A program made the translations under genes and the position numbers. Below, in pieces: positions 38,724 to 51,669 of a stretch of DNA of 64,000 nt. This stretch comes from Sipunculus nudus (taxonomy: Eukaryota > Annelida > Sipuncula > Golfingiida > Sipunculidae), in contig CM049310.1 in the NCBI GenBank assembly GCA_026874595.1, forward strand, positions 91,209,556 to 91,273,555, read 5' to 3'. The notes under the pieces are model-generated. The model did no database searches and was not told the DNA's origin. It saw only the letters and a list, made by a program, of their open reading frames with translations. Position 1 is the first letter of the stretch, and each line of letters begins with the position of its first letter.

Positions 38724-39901
38724 TTATCCGCCAAAACAAAGTTTCGCGGATACTATGTTTCTGACCGGGTTCCGCCGCCGCCGCCGCCGCATTCGTTTCC
38801 GGGATAGAACTCTGAGACGACTTGACAGATTTTTCCAAAACTTTGCATGATTATAGGGTCACCTGTGAACTGGTGCCCAAATATTTTGTGTTTTAATCTC
38901 TGACCTTTCCCCTTTCCAGTGCGTCCATCTGTGCGTCTGTTTTGACACATTACCCCACATATCTTCGGACTCGTTTGACCAATCAGGAAAAAAATGCACA
39001 AATGTAGCCCTTGGATAGCTTTATAACATACATAAAAAATGATGGCACACCTGCAACCATTTTTGCACAGCGTCCGTCTGTTCATCTGCCTTGGGATAAA
39101 ATCACTCATATCTCTGCAGTGAATGGACTTATCCACCTGAAATTTTGCATGTGTATTCATCCTGGATAGCTTTCTTGATTTTATGACAGGTGGTGCGACC
39201 TACATTCACGATCAAGCTGCAGACATCCAGGCTTATATCTCATGACTGGTTTGACGTATCCTCCTGAAATTTTGCATGTGTATAGATCTTACATAGCTCT
39301 TAATCATACGCAAAACTGGTGGCGCTACTTGCATTCATTTCTGCACAGCCTCCGTCTGATTGTCTGCCGTGGGACAAAATCACTCTTATCACGGCAGCAG
39401 TTTGACCTATCTGCCTAAAACTTTGCATGCATATATACACCTTTGATAGCTTTTTCGATTTTGTGGCAGGAGGCGCCACCTACTTTCATGTTCAGGCTGC
39501 AGACATCCAGGCTTATACCTCAGGACTGGTTTGATGTATCCTCCTGAAATTTTGTATGTGTATAGATCTCGCATATCTTTATCATACGCAAATCTGGTGG
39601 CGCCACCTGCAACCATTTTAGCACAGCTTCCGTCTGTTTGTCTGCCGTGAGATATAATCACTCGTATCTCGGCAGTGTTTTGACATAGCTGCCTAAAATT
39701 TTGTAATTGTATACAACTTGGATAACTTTCTGTATTTTGTGGCAGGTGGTGCCACCTACATACACATTTCGGCTGCAGACATCCATGCTAATATGCAACA
39801 CACCTCTCTCTATTTCCCCTTGCCACTAAAACCATGCCTCACATCACCCACTCTGGTTTCGGCGGATACACGTAGTCGCTTGTCGACTACCCGTATTCTA
39901 G
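38724..39901 (+). mobile_element. Helentron-associated element, unit 3
   Basis: A passenger copy of the element at 31618-32795 within the amplified unit. Confidence 0.75.
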
Positions 39902-40030
39902 TTGAATTTGTATTTCGTAATTATCACATATTTGTAGTTACATGGAATGTTTGCAGGGGCTTATCTGATATTCAGGTATCTGGTCGATCATGATAGCGTG
40001 GAGGCTTACAAACAAGTTATATGTCCGATC

Positions 40031-40256
40031 TCATGTTGTTTCTCTTATTAAATAGCAAAAGAATGTGGGAAATTCAAAGAAAAGATTGCATGAACTAAAC
40101 GTTTTAAACCTTTAGAAAGAATTAACGTATATATCAAGCTCTGGTACCAACTACCTGAAATGTTTAAAGAGTTTGCCTCTAATCTAAAAGCTACTTTGAT
40201 GGATCCTGGTTATAAAAGGGTATCCAAATAGAGTTCGTGGTTTCTTCCAGACCAAT
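40031..40256 (-). repeat. Inverted intron 2 fragment at the unit 3/4 junction
   Basis: Third instance of the same inverted junction. It brings TATAAAAG to 40211-40218. Confidence 0.85.
40211..40218 (+). promoter_or_regulatory. Candidate TATA box before truncated copy 5
   Basis: The same TATAAAAG, 46 bp before the ATG at 40257. Activity is inference. Confidence 0.3.
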
Positions 40257-42074
40257 ATGGCGGCAGGTCTAATGGCATGCGCCGGACTACTTTTATCTTC
40301 ATTTGCTCCGAGCGTCACCGTGCTAATTTTTACCTACGGGTTCCTAATGGGTATGTGTGATGGCAACAACTATTGATTGACAGGTGTTTACGATATTAAA
40401 CGGTTGTATTTAAATGCTTGGCTCTTCAATTTATAAATAATTTTAAAAGATGTGAAAAGATACTTTCTAATAATAGTGAAGAAAAAAATATATGCATTTT
40501 AATTTATTCTTTAAAATATGTATAAGAGATCACGTATACTACTTTTTATTATTCAATAATTAGAAGTTTAAAAAAATATTTTCCGCTGACATTTATTTCA
40601 TTTTAAATTACAGGGTGCAGTGACGCGGCCGCATTCTCAAACTCTCTCGGAACTCTCAACAAATATTTCCAGCGCAACAAAGGACTTGCAAACGGGATCG
40701 CAGTGGCGGCCGGTGGCGTTGGTACTATCCTGCTACCCATTTTATTTCAATATCTAATTGAGACTTACTCCGTCCGTGGGCTTTTCCTGATAGTAGCTGG
40801 GCTTTGGTTGAACATGTGTGTAGCAGGCGCCCTAATTCGTCCAAAAACGGCCCCAGTCTCTTTTGAATTAACAACAGGACTCGCATTGTCCGCAGAGAGA
40901 ATATACGGTGGATGGTTTCATCCCGACATTTTACAAAGGAGCAAACAATCTAAGTATAAGGTTGAGAAATCCTCTAGAAACCAGGAATCAGAAGTAAGGA
41001 AAGTGGCTCCAGAAGTCATAACTATTTCTGTAATAAGCTTAAATGGACCACCTGACCAGCAGAGGAATACCACTCCTCAATTTAGAGATAGTCAAAGGGC
41101 ACCCGCAAACGGTTCCCACGTAGAGGTCCGGGAATTAAGGAATACACATATTTTGAGTATGATCAAACATGTGTGTTGCCTCCCGTTTTGCGCTCTATTT
41201 ATGAGTGACTTCCTGGGGAACTTAGCATATAGCTGTACATTGATGTTCATACCTGCACACTTGATTGACAATGGGTACGATTCTACAACAGTGACCATGT
41301 GCCTCTCCCTGATAGGAGGGATGGATATTGTGGGTAAATTAGGTTTTGGATGTTTTGGAGATCGTGGCATCCTGAACTTTCGCACTCTGCTCGCGGGTAG
41401 CCTGACAGGTGGAGGTGCAGCAATGTGTTTGTTAGCCTTTAAGCAACCATTTATTCTCCTGGTTGTATGGTGTGTGGTGCTTGGGAGTTTTTCAGGAGCA
41501 TATAGTGTACTCCGAGGACCAATATTGACAAGCATCGTGGGGAAACAATACGCAGGAGCTGGATATGGTTTTTTTGCTTTAGGCTTTGGAGCTGCTTCAG
41601 CTGTTGGCCAGCTCATGTTCAGTAAGTATGTCATGCTTTTTTATCTATATATATTATTTTCCCTTATCCATCGTAACTTCGTAAAATGTTTTCGTAACTT
41701 TTTAAAATTGAGCAAGAAACATAGTGAGTTTGTTCGTGTGTGTAGATGTAGGTGTCAGTGTGTTTAGATGTAAAACACATGAACAACGTTCTGTCATAGA
41801 GCATTCAGATGCACAGAATTAGACAAAATATACATTTCCATTTGCATACAACTTCGGCTCACAGAATTTTAACCGTAAGCTTTTATCTAAGTATCACAGC
41901 CAAGGTTTTATCATTCAATTGATGAAAATATTTATTTTGTTTCCAGGCACTATAAAAGAACTGACAGGCGCCTACACCAGCGCCTTCATCGCCAGTGGTT
42001 GCTGCATGTTTCTAGGAGCGGTGATAACCGTTATCAGCCGAATCTGTCTGCGGTCAAAAACCAGAAAAAATTAA
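40257..42074 (+). CDS. Truncated SLC16-like copy 5 (amplified unit 4)
   Basis: Segments 40257-40350, 40614-41621 and 41947-42074 form the same open 409-codon frame as copy 4. It is the last unit: downstream of its Helentron-like element the sequence returns to the normal 3' flank rather than to an inverted fragment. Function is doubtful for the reasons given for copy 3. Confidence 0.55.
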
Positions 42075-42276
42075 CAAAACCACTGGACAAAAAATCAAAG
42101 ACAAATTGGCAAAACTTATAAAGATAAATTTCGTTATTGTTTTGGTGGCTAATAGAAATACAAGAACAACATGTATTATGGGAAAATAACTTTCAACTGC
42201 CTTAACTGATAAACAATGCTTATTAATGCATTTTATTTTATTTTTTTATAATGAGACTTCATCGTGGTGATTAATT

Positions 42277-43454
42277 TTATCCGCCAAAACAAAGTTTCGC
42301 GGATACTATGTTTCTGACCGGGTTCCGCCGCCGCCGCCGCCGCATTCGTTTCCGGGATAGAACTCTGAGACGACTTGACAGATTTTTCCAAAACTTTGCA
42401 TGATTATAGGGTCACCTGTGAACTGGTGCCCAAATATTTTGTGTTTTAATCTCTGACCTTTCCCCTTTCCAGTGCGTCCATCTGTGCGTCTGTTTTGACA
42501 CATTACCCCACATATCTTCGGACTCGTTTGACCAATCAGGAAAAAAATGCACAAATGTAGCCCTTGGATAGCTTTATAACATACATAAAAAATGATGGCA
42601 CACCTGCAACCATTTTTGCACAGCGTCCGTCTGTTCATCTGCCTTGGGATAAAATCACTCATATCTCTGCAGTGAATGGACTTATCCACCTGAAATTTTG
42701 CATGTGTATTCATCCTGGATAGCTTTCTTGATTTTATGACAGGTGGTGCGACCTACATTCACGATCAAGCTGCAGACATCCAGGCTTATATCTCATGACT
42801 GGTTTGACGTATCCTCCTGAAATTTTGCATGTGTATAGATCTTACATAGCTCTTAATCATACGCAAAACTGGTGGCGCTACTTGCATTCATTTCTGCACA
42901 GCCTCCGTCTGATTGTCTGCCGTGGGACAAAATCACTCTTATCACGGCAGCAGTTTGACCTATCTGCCTAAAACTTTGCATGCATATATACACCTTTGAT
43001 AGCTTTTTCGATTTTGTGGCAGGAGGCGCCACCTACTTTCATGTTCAGGCTGCAGACATCCAGGCTTATACCTCAGGACTGGTTTGATGTATCCTCCTGA
43101 AATTTTGTATGTGTATAGATCTCGCATATCTTTATCATACGCAAATCTGGTGGCGCCACCTGCAACCATTTTAGCACAGCTTCCGTCTGTTTGTCTGCCG
43201 TGAGATATAATCACTCGTATCTCGGCAGTGTTTTGACATAGCTGCCTAAAATTTTGTAATTGTATACAACTTGGATAACTTTCTGTATTTTGTGGCAGGT
43301 GGTGCCACCTACATACACATTTCGGCTGCAGACATCCATGCTAATATGCAACACACCTCTCTCTATTTCCCCTTGCCACTAAAACCATGCCTCACATCAC
43401 CCACTCTGGTTTCGGCGGATACACGTAGTCGCTTGTCGACTACCCGTATTCTAG
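42277..43454 (+). mobile_element. Helentron-associated element, unit 4
   Basis: Last passenger copy. CTAG lies at 43451-43454, followed by the 3' flank that continues past the array. Confidence 0.75.
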
Positions 43455-43586
43455 TTGAATTTGTATTTCGTAATTATCACATATTTGTAGTTACATGGAA
43501 TGTTTGCAGGGGCTTATCTGATATTCAGGTATCTGGTCGATCATGATAGCGTGGAGGCTTACAAACAAGTTATATGTCCGATCTCA

Positions 43587-44029
43587 TATATTTTGGCCAC
43601 GAAGTCACAGATATCTTTAATGTGTTAAAATGCAAGTATATAAACTGACTTTTAGAAGAAAACCCTAAAAACTTAGTTTCACAGTTATGTCCCTATCACA
43701 TTAGGCTGCGGATTTTTGTGACCGGTTGTAGTGCCATTTTGGCCTTTGACAATAAACAGTCTATAGCCAACGTATTAGTGTCAGACTTGCCAGCCATATA
43801 AATGTCTACCGAGACCAGTTTGAGATACAAAACTGCAAGAAAATACGCGAATTAGCGACAGTTATGGCAGAGTCGCGACAGAGTCGCACTAAATTGTTAT
43901 TTATGAATGTCGCATGAACTAAGAAAATTGCGATTTTTTGGCGCTAGCATTTTTGTCACCAGTCATAACTTTTTTGTTTTAGGTCGCCAATCACTCACGG
44001 AAACTAAATTGTCTACTTCAGACATTGTT
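43587..44029. other. 3' flank beyond the amplified array, no gene
   Basis: This aligns with the 3' flanks of copy 0 (about 2170-2540) and copy 1 (about 19650-20057) and leads into the same LINE remnant. It therefore represents the original downstream sequence of copy 2. Confidence 0.65.
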
Positions 44030-45090
44030 AAATCATATCTTCTTTATCGAATTCATTATTACTAATATGGATAATTGCATTTTTTCTATGTTAATGTTTT
44101 AATCAATTATGTTTTGAAATCTCTTAAATTGTTCTACGGCCTTTTTAAACACTGGTTGTCAACCCTTTTTAAGTAATGAAGTATCATCCGCGTATTGAGA
44201 AATAATATGTTTTTACATTTCCCATCTCTATGCCTTTAAGATTGTCTCTAATTTTTGCAGCAAGCAGTTCTGCCGAAATAGATATGGTGAAAGGGGAAAG
44301 CCTTGTTAAACTCCTCTGCTTATTAGGGATACCTTGAAGACCACCTATTATTGTTGGTACATGATGATTGACCTCTATATAATACGGGAATCCATTTACG
44401 GAAAATATTACCAAAGATGTAGCGTTTTAATGATTTTCGAATAAAAGACCATTCTGACAAGTCGAAAGCCTTTTCAAAATCTACTATTATTAAATTGTTT
44501 TTTATTTTCAGTACAATAATTCATCAGATTTTGAATTCTATTGAAGCTCTCGTCAATATATATATTTTTAAGAAAAACATTTTGATCTGGATTGATAAAC
44601 TTTTGGAGGACTCTCTGTAATCTACAAGCAATACATGTAGTCAGTAATCTGTAATTAATAATGATACTGGTCTTCAATTCTTAAATAATGTCTTTTGATT
44701 TTTGACGGATCAATGTGATATTTTCCTGTCGTTGTGTAATATTTAAACTGTCATTTGCAAAAGAATACTTACAACAAGCTATCAAATCTATTTTAATTTC
44801 GTTCCAAAAATATTTATAAAAATTCAACTTTTAGACCATTAGATCCTGGGGTTCTGCCACTTTTAAAAATTTAAACATTCAAATAATTCTTCATCAGACA
44901 ATTCCCTTTCACGTTTTTTTTTTCTAAGAAGAAGAATATTTTTTTTCTGAGATAAGAACTCAGCATATTTGATTTTTAAAATATCCTTAGGCTTACCTAC
45001 GTGTCTATAATTAACGTTTAACGTTGATATAGTTTTATTATTTGAAACGTCTTTTCTTTAAATTCAAAAAGTATTTGGATGGTTTTTACA
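44030..45090 (-). pseudogene. Decayed L1/Tx1-like LINE in the flank of the array
   Basis: Minus-strand residues IINYRLLTTCIACRLQRVLQ, INPDQNVFLKN, RIQNLMNYC and ELLAAKIRDNLKGIEMG follow the order of an L1/Tx1-type reverse transcriptase between its first motifs and the YADD region. The frame is broken. At about 45080 it is interrupted by the satellite array; related sequence resumes near 47640. Confidence 0.7.
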
Positions 45091-47560
45091 AATCTCCTTG
45101 TAATCCTGAAATTAGGTCATGGGGACCTATATTTTGTTACCTACGGCCGAAAACATGATTTTAAGGACCCAGAAAGTCAGACAGAGAACAAATTGTATCG
45201 GTTAGGGCAAGAATTTTCCAATGTAACATTCTGAGACGTGCTTGGCAAAAGTCCTTGTAAACCTGAAATTAGGTCACTGTGATCTATTTTTTGCAACCTA
45301 TAGGAAAAGATGTCATATAAGCACCCAGACAGTCAGACGGGGCATAAATTGTATCCATTAGGCCTAGAATCTTTTAACATAACATTCAGGGAGGTCCTGA
45401 AATCAGGTCACTAAAACCTCTATTTTGCACCTATCAACCGAAAACATGACTTTGAACACCCAGACAGTCAAATGTGGCACAAATTGTATCCATTAGGCCT
45501 AGAACCTTTTAATTTTAAATTCAGGGAGGTCCTAGGCAAACAGGGTTGGCCAAAAGCTGGCTTTAACTCATATTGATCGGGCCGGTGACTATAGCTAGCT
45601 TTATCTGGCTAATACTGGCCGATTTTGGGCAATGTACTGGTCATCTGACAAATTATCCATACAATATACTTTATTATTCAGGCTTTTAAGTAGTTGCAGT
45701 AAAATACAGTTTCTCTGACAAACCATTCATACTGTCGGTTTTTTTCATGGATTCTAAAGTAGTGACTGTGATATAAGATACTTACATGAAGCCTGCCTCT
45801 GGACTAGTGCAGTGAACCATAGGGTTAGTGGATGGACAGGTGGAAAGGAAACAGTTATGCGACCAAACCTGATTAGTCTTGAGATGATCTTGAGCACAAC
45901 TGGATCCACTATATGGCCCCCTTGTAATTATTGTCTGTTTTACAATACTGACGTGCAAAATTTAAGGACAAACCTGCCTTATTTTCTGCTCATTGCCCAG
46001 AATGAAAATGCTGTTAATGAGATAATTCAGAATCTTGTACATAATGGTGGCCTTTTCAACAAGGCTGAACATCTCTATCATCAATTAAGGCCAATTGCAA
46101 TTGTGCTGGACAAACTTCAGTGTGACAGTGCTACAATTGCTGATGTTCGTGAGGCGTAGCTTGACTTGTTTGGTGAACCGGAGCTTGAACCCCACAAGTT
46201 AACAAAAGATTTTACCAAGCAATGTGGTGGAAGTGTAAAAAGAAATCTAACCACTAAACACTTAACCAGGATAACAACACACCTCTTGTTCATGCCTGTC
46301 AGTTACGCATCTTTAGGGCATATTTTTTCAAACTTCAGTCTTATACAAAACAAAATCTAGAACAGACATGGTCTGCAGAAGGCCGCCAAGATGGTGGCCT
46401 GCTATTGGGCTCTCAAGAGGAGTGAAGAGGATTATTGGTGAGACTGGCACAGTGAAGCACCTCATTTGTGACTTTTATCCATGAACTTATGTCATTTGAC
46501 CAGTCAAACATCTGTACCAACTGTAAATCTTTCAATTAAATCAGCATGCATATTACAGTTTTACTACTCTTAAGTTAACCTTTGTTCTCTCAGCATTCTC
46601 GGTATTACCTTGCCAACCCTGTAGGCAAATGTCCTTGGGAAACCCTGAAAGTAGGTCATGGTGACCTATATTCTGTGACCTACGGGCTGAAACATTGTTT
46701 TGATCACCCAGACAGACGAGGCACAAATTGTTTTCATTGGGCCTCGAATCTTCTAACGTCACATTCATGGAGGTCCTAGGCAAATGTCCTGGGAAACCTA
46801 AAATAAGGTCACTGAAACCTTTCTTTATTTTTGCACCTATTAACCGAAACATGACTTTGAGCACCCAGACAGTCAAATGTGGCACAAATTGTATCCATTA
46901 GGCCTAGAACCTTCTAACATAAATTTTAAGGAGTTCCTAAGCATATATCCTTGGAAACCCGAACGTAGGTCATGGTGACCTTTATTCTTTGACCAATGGG
47001 CCGAAAAATTGTTTTCAGCACCAAGACAGTCAGAAGACGTACAAATTGTATCCATTAGGTCTAGAATCGTCTATCATGACATCCAGTTTGGTTCTAGGCA
47101 AATGTTTTTGGAAACATAAAATTAGATCATGTTGACCTATATTCTGCAACCTATAGGAAAAAAATGTCATATGAGCACACCATGAATATCAGATCGTGTC
47201 TGTTAAGTCCAGATTCTTCAAATACAAAAGCCAGGGAGTTTCTACTGACCAGAAGCATGATTTTAAGCAGTCAGACAGGGCAGAATTTGTATTCATTAGC
47301 CCTAGACCCTTCTAACATGACATTTAAGGAAGTCCTTGGCAATTCTCCTTGGAAACCTGAAAATGGGTCATGGTTACCTATATTCTGCGAGCTATGGACC
47401 AGAAACACAATTTTGAGCACCCAGACATACAGGGTACAAATTTTATCCATTTTCCTTGGATCCTTTGCCCTCAATTGTGAAATCCAGAGGAGTCCTCGGC
47501 AGGTCTCTTATGAATCCAGAAATTTTCTGTCCATTTTCAACATAGTAACATAAGCCATAG
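45090..47560. repeat. Satellite-like tandem repeat, about 150-160 bp, split in two
   Basis: Units carry words such as TCCTTGGAAACCTGAAA, TAGGTCATGGTGACCTA, AGCACCCAGACAGTCA and CAAATTGTATCCATTAGG. Starts are visible near 45103, 45251, 45391, 46629, 46785, 46948, 47101 and 47344. About 1 kb (roughly 45550-46560) containing a hAT transposase fragment lies in the middle. Reading frames through the repeats are periodic artefacts. Confidence 0.75.
45812..46330 (+). pseudogene. hAT-type transposase fragment, with in-frame stop
   Basis: The + strand reads YCLFYNTDVQNLRTNLPYFL, AQNENAVNEIIQNLV, then LRPIAIVLDKLQCDSATIAD, a TAG at 46157-46159, and in the same frame LFGEPELEPHKLTKDFTKQ. The stretch PIAIVLDKLQ...SATIAD followed by an acidic helix and F.KQ is characteristic of the central part of hAT-family transposases. 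The BED zinc finger, catalytic DDE residues and dimerisation end are not visible, so this is a dead fragment. Confidence 0.55.
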
Positions 47561-47639
47561 GTTATTCTCAAAGACAATATTCAACATTAATAAAAGAAAT
47601 GAGCACCCAGTAAAATTAAGCTGAACGTCATGACCCATT

Positions 47640-48200
47640 GGCCACTTGTTTATTTTTTATTCCTCCATAATTCTATCATCAGGATTGATTGGTATATTTT
47701 TCTTTTAAAAGTTTAAAAATAGTTTCTAACTGTTGTAACAAAGTCCAAAGAATAAGCTATTGTGGCACCTCTAATCTTTCAATTGGTTGTGTCCCATATT
47801 GATAATAAAACTGGGTCTGCACTTTTATTATTTTTTTTTCTCTTTAATGGTTTCTTTAACTAATTCTACATAATCTTTGTTGCATAAATATTTAGAATTA
47901 AATTTCCAAAATCTTGGCCCTTTTTTATATTTTAGTTAAAGTGTAACTATAACAGTGGAGTGATCAGTTTTAAAGGCTGGTAAAAATCCTGTTTTACTTA
48001 CACAATCACTCCAACCTCTAAAAATTAATTTTAAAATCCAATTATTTTTAATACATTAGGGTTGAATCTCTTCCAGATATACTGTAATTTTTAGGATGTT
48101 CCAACATATCTTAATCATCTATCCATGAATTTATCAGTTTTTGTTATATGAAATGTGTAAAAGGGGTGCCTCCTTTTTTATCTCTTAATATCTCTCATAA
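47640..48200 (-). pseudogene. Further L1/Tx1-like LINE remnant
   Basis: Sequence near 47650-47740 matches about 6070-6170 of the copy 0 flank, and the words near 48150 (GTGTAAAAGGG) match about 3630. It appears to be a continuation of the LINE remnant displaced by the satellite array. No reading frame remains. Confidence 0.45.
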
Positions 48201-51029
48201 TATACAACAACTGGTTCAAACAAACTGACCGAGGAACCTTGTCTTATCTATGTAACTGTGCTATAGCTCACTCGCCCATTACACATGATATACAGAAAGG
48301 AACTAAATGGCACATTACATATGCCTAATTTAAGAATCAACATCCTTGATAAGTTTATTATAAAAATAATATTACTAAGTTATCATGTTCTCAAGATTGT
48401 GATATTTTAAAATGTGCCATGGTGACCACTCTCCTCCCAATGACAATAACTGACCACATGAGGCATGTAAGCTGAGGCGTTATAAAAGTCACTCTAACAC
48501 TTAAGTACTTGTTAGTAACAAAACAATTCTACTCTAATTTTATGTTCTCCAACAAGTTAATCATCTTTCAATGAATATATATTTAGAAAAAAAAATAAAT
48601 GAAGAGGAAACATCTTAGTATGCAGTTAGTGTATCTGATCAGGTTACACAAACTGCACGCTAAGACTGTAACAATTAAAAGTGAATGTAGTTGAAATGCT
48701 TAAAATATTTTATAACTGGTTATATAGTATGAAAAAGTACCTGAAAAGACATTTTTGTATTGAGAGCTACATGTGTTTAAATTCACTCATATTGCAGAAA
48801 ACAATAAATATTGCTTGCAGAAAATTAATACATTAATGCAATTAACACAAACTGAATGTTACGGCTACGTAAGACATCTAAGCATTACGCCTGTATAACT
48901 GATAACTGATGTTGACAAAACAGTCAGGCAAACTTGTGCTGAATTTAAACAGTCCTCCCTCTTACCAGTAGGAAATAAGTATATGGAAAGAAGCTAATGA
49001 TTTTCCCGCTGCCAACTTTGACCGTTTATGATGCACTCAAACTACATGTAGCTTGTCTGCTGATAAAAAAAAACTGCTGATGTGACTAGCAGCCAACCAA
49101 ATGCCAGTCAACAAACACTCGACAGGCATCAGGCTCCAGCCGGAAACCACGTGCGGGGCCATTCTCTCTGAGCCTATGGCCTGTCCAAACGGTTGCCGGG
49201 ATGATGAGCTGTCACTAAAAAAGAAATGAATAACATTAGTTCCGTGTACTCCTCGCTTTTGCTGGTAAACCGTTTTGTCTTCCAGCACAGGGTCTCATCT
49301 GATTGGACAAAAATACAATGTTCCCCTCTGGTGTAGAGATTCAGGATACGAGGTCATAACAAACAGCGCTTACGATATAGGTAGTAGGCCTATAGGTAAA
49401 GCGCTGTTTAAAAAGCGTAATGGAATGTAGTCTGTATTGTTTTGAGGATTTGTGTACTTGACCCAGCCAAGGAAACAAATCAGAAGTATACCAAAAAACT
49501 TTGTTTAATGTTATCCTGCTTCATAAAATTCATGGTTCTATTTAGCATTGTAGAAGGTTATCCTGTCTCTTATAAGATTTTACCAGTATACATAAAATAT
49601 TATATGAAACAGATGAAAAACATTTTTCGGTGCAGAGTAAATCCTTACAGATAGGCACCATTTATGTATTTCAAATTTCTCTGTATAAACAGTCTGAAGA
49701 TTATCCTGAATAAAAGTCTTAACAAGATGTGTTTAAAAAATGAAGTTAAGGATGCACTATGAGTAGAAGATGTGATAATTATTTAGTGAAAATTTACAAC
49801 TGAAGATGTTAGTCTCGAAAGTATAATAAAACAAATGCAGTAATACTGGTGGGATTGCAGAAAACTAAATACTTATCTTGTTTCCATGTACTTGTCACCA
49901 AATACTACCAAATTATGATTAAGAGATTAAGACTGTGTCTGCAAGATTGAGTTATTTATAAGACAATTACTGATGAAGAAGATTAAAACCTTCTGGTTGA
50001 AACTCAACTCAATTTTCCTCTTGTTCAACTTTATATTTGTTTACCATTAAAAAGTCATAATCTAGAAATGACCGTGTACCAGTAAATAAAGAGACTTCTC
50101 ATGGAAGCAGCTATCAATATATCATCATACTTTTTTTTCTCCGGACTGCAGAAATGTATATTAGCATATTACAGGTGAAAAGTACAAATGTACAAACCTA
50201 CAAATTCATTATAAATATTACAACAGTACAATCCCACCCATTTATAAACAAAGCAAGAATCGTCTTGTTGTTTAATATTTATATTTCTATTGTGAATTTC
50301 TATTGTGAATTTTACATTTTATCATTATAGTGAGGAAGAAAAGAGGTATGTAACCTTACGTTCTACAGAATGGACGTTGAGCTGAGCTGAATTACACCAT
50401 TTTTAATAATTATATTTATAACCTAAGTCTTCTGAAAAAGGAAGCATATAGTCCCTTGTGCATATATATTAATAACTCTAAAGGTACAGTTTCATTTGAC
50501 AAATAATATCCGGCTAACTTAACGTTGTGTGGTAAATGTAAAGATCAATGTTGATACATTTATATGCGTTTAATTATGTATTTACTTTTCAGCATGTGCA
50601 AAAGCCTTTTTGATTGAAACAGATGTGTAACTATTTTACAATATCACACATGAAATACGTTTGCTTATTAATAGAAACAAATATACTGGTTACAGGATAG
50701 TACACACCGCAGTTACTGATGACTGTGATTTCAATCTTAAAACAGAACATGACATTAATTATGTATGTATCTCTTTCGATCTTATATCGCTATAAGCAGC
50801 CAGGGCTCCATCATTAATTTTAAAGCTGATAGTATACTCCAGTTTCAGCATAGATGCCCATAGGTCCAAGTAGCCATAGTACAAATAACAAGTATATAAC
50901 CCAATAATTCAAATACTGATAACAGAATTTAACAATTCGATACCCCATGAATGCAGACCAGTGGTGTTACAGTACTGTCTCGACAAGTGTAACGTTTTAG
51001 TGTTTAAATAAAAACAATAGTAATAATAA
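48201..51029. other. Non-coding stretch, nothing recognised
   Basis: AT-rich sequence with only short, unrelated reading frames. I see no domain, RNA gene or delimited element. A moderately GC-richer patch at about 49120-49210 has no clear identity. Confidence 0.5.
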
Positions 51030-51669
51030 CTAGAATACAGGTAGTCGATAAGCGCCTACGTGTATCCGCCGAAATCAGAGTGGTACGGGTGAGGTGAGTG
51101 ATACGGGGAAATAGTGTGAGATATGTTGCATATAAGCTTGGATGTCTGCCACGTAAAAATGACTGTAGGTGGCGCCACCTGTCATTTGAACAAGAAAACT
51201 ATCTAAGATGTATACACGTGCCAAATTTCAGGCGGATCAGTCAAACCACTGCCGATATTCTTGATAAGGTTCATCAATAATGCAGGTTTGGCGACTGTAC
51301 CATATTTTTTTTAATTATTGCTTTCACATCATGTTTAACATTATCGGTGCTGTAACCTTAAAAAATGCTTCAAGGTCATACATGTTAGAACCTGACCTAG
51401 CCCTCGATAAGATACATCAAAGGTTGCAAGTTTTGTGACGGTAACTTAAATTCTTTTTGAGTTATTGTGTCAACATTATTTTAGCGTTATCGCAGCTGTG
51501 AACTGATTATATATGGCGGAGAGTAAAGGTCAGAGGTCAACCCAAAATGAGGACGCAGCAGTTCCCATGTGACCCGATCATAATTTTGAGATTCGTAAAA
51601 TTCCGTTCAGTGGTTACGGACGAGTTCTCCGGAAACCTATGCGGAAATATGAAAATATAGTATCCGCAA

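Larger units (their letters stand above)
29598..43586. repeat. 3553-bp tandem amplification, four units (the last incomplete)
   Basis: Units start at 29598, 33151, 36704 and 40257, exactly 3553 bp apart with no indel seen. Each holds the last 94 bp of exon 3, intron 3, exon 4, intron 4, exon 5, the 3'UTR, a Helentron-like element and part of the 3' flank. The first three end in an inverted piece of intron 2. The fourth runs on into the ordinary 3' flank at about 43587 (CTCATATATTTTGG). Differences I found are single bases: 32377 (A in unit 1, C in the others), 33996 and 34065 (unit 2) and 38084 (unit 3). This is either a very recent amplification or an assembly artefact. Confidence 0.9.

Noticed and set aside
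29598-43586. CRISPR-like or centromeric satellite reading of the regular repeats
   Set aside because: Units of 3.5 kb with gene exons in a eukaryotic setting; no short repeat-spacer pattern.
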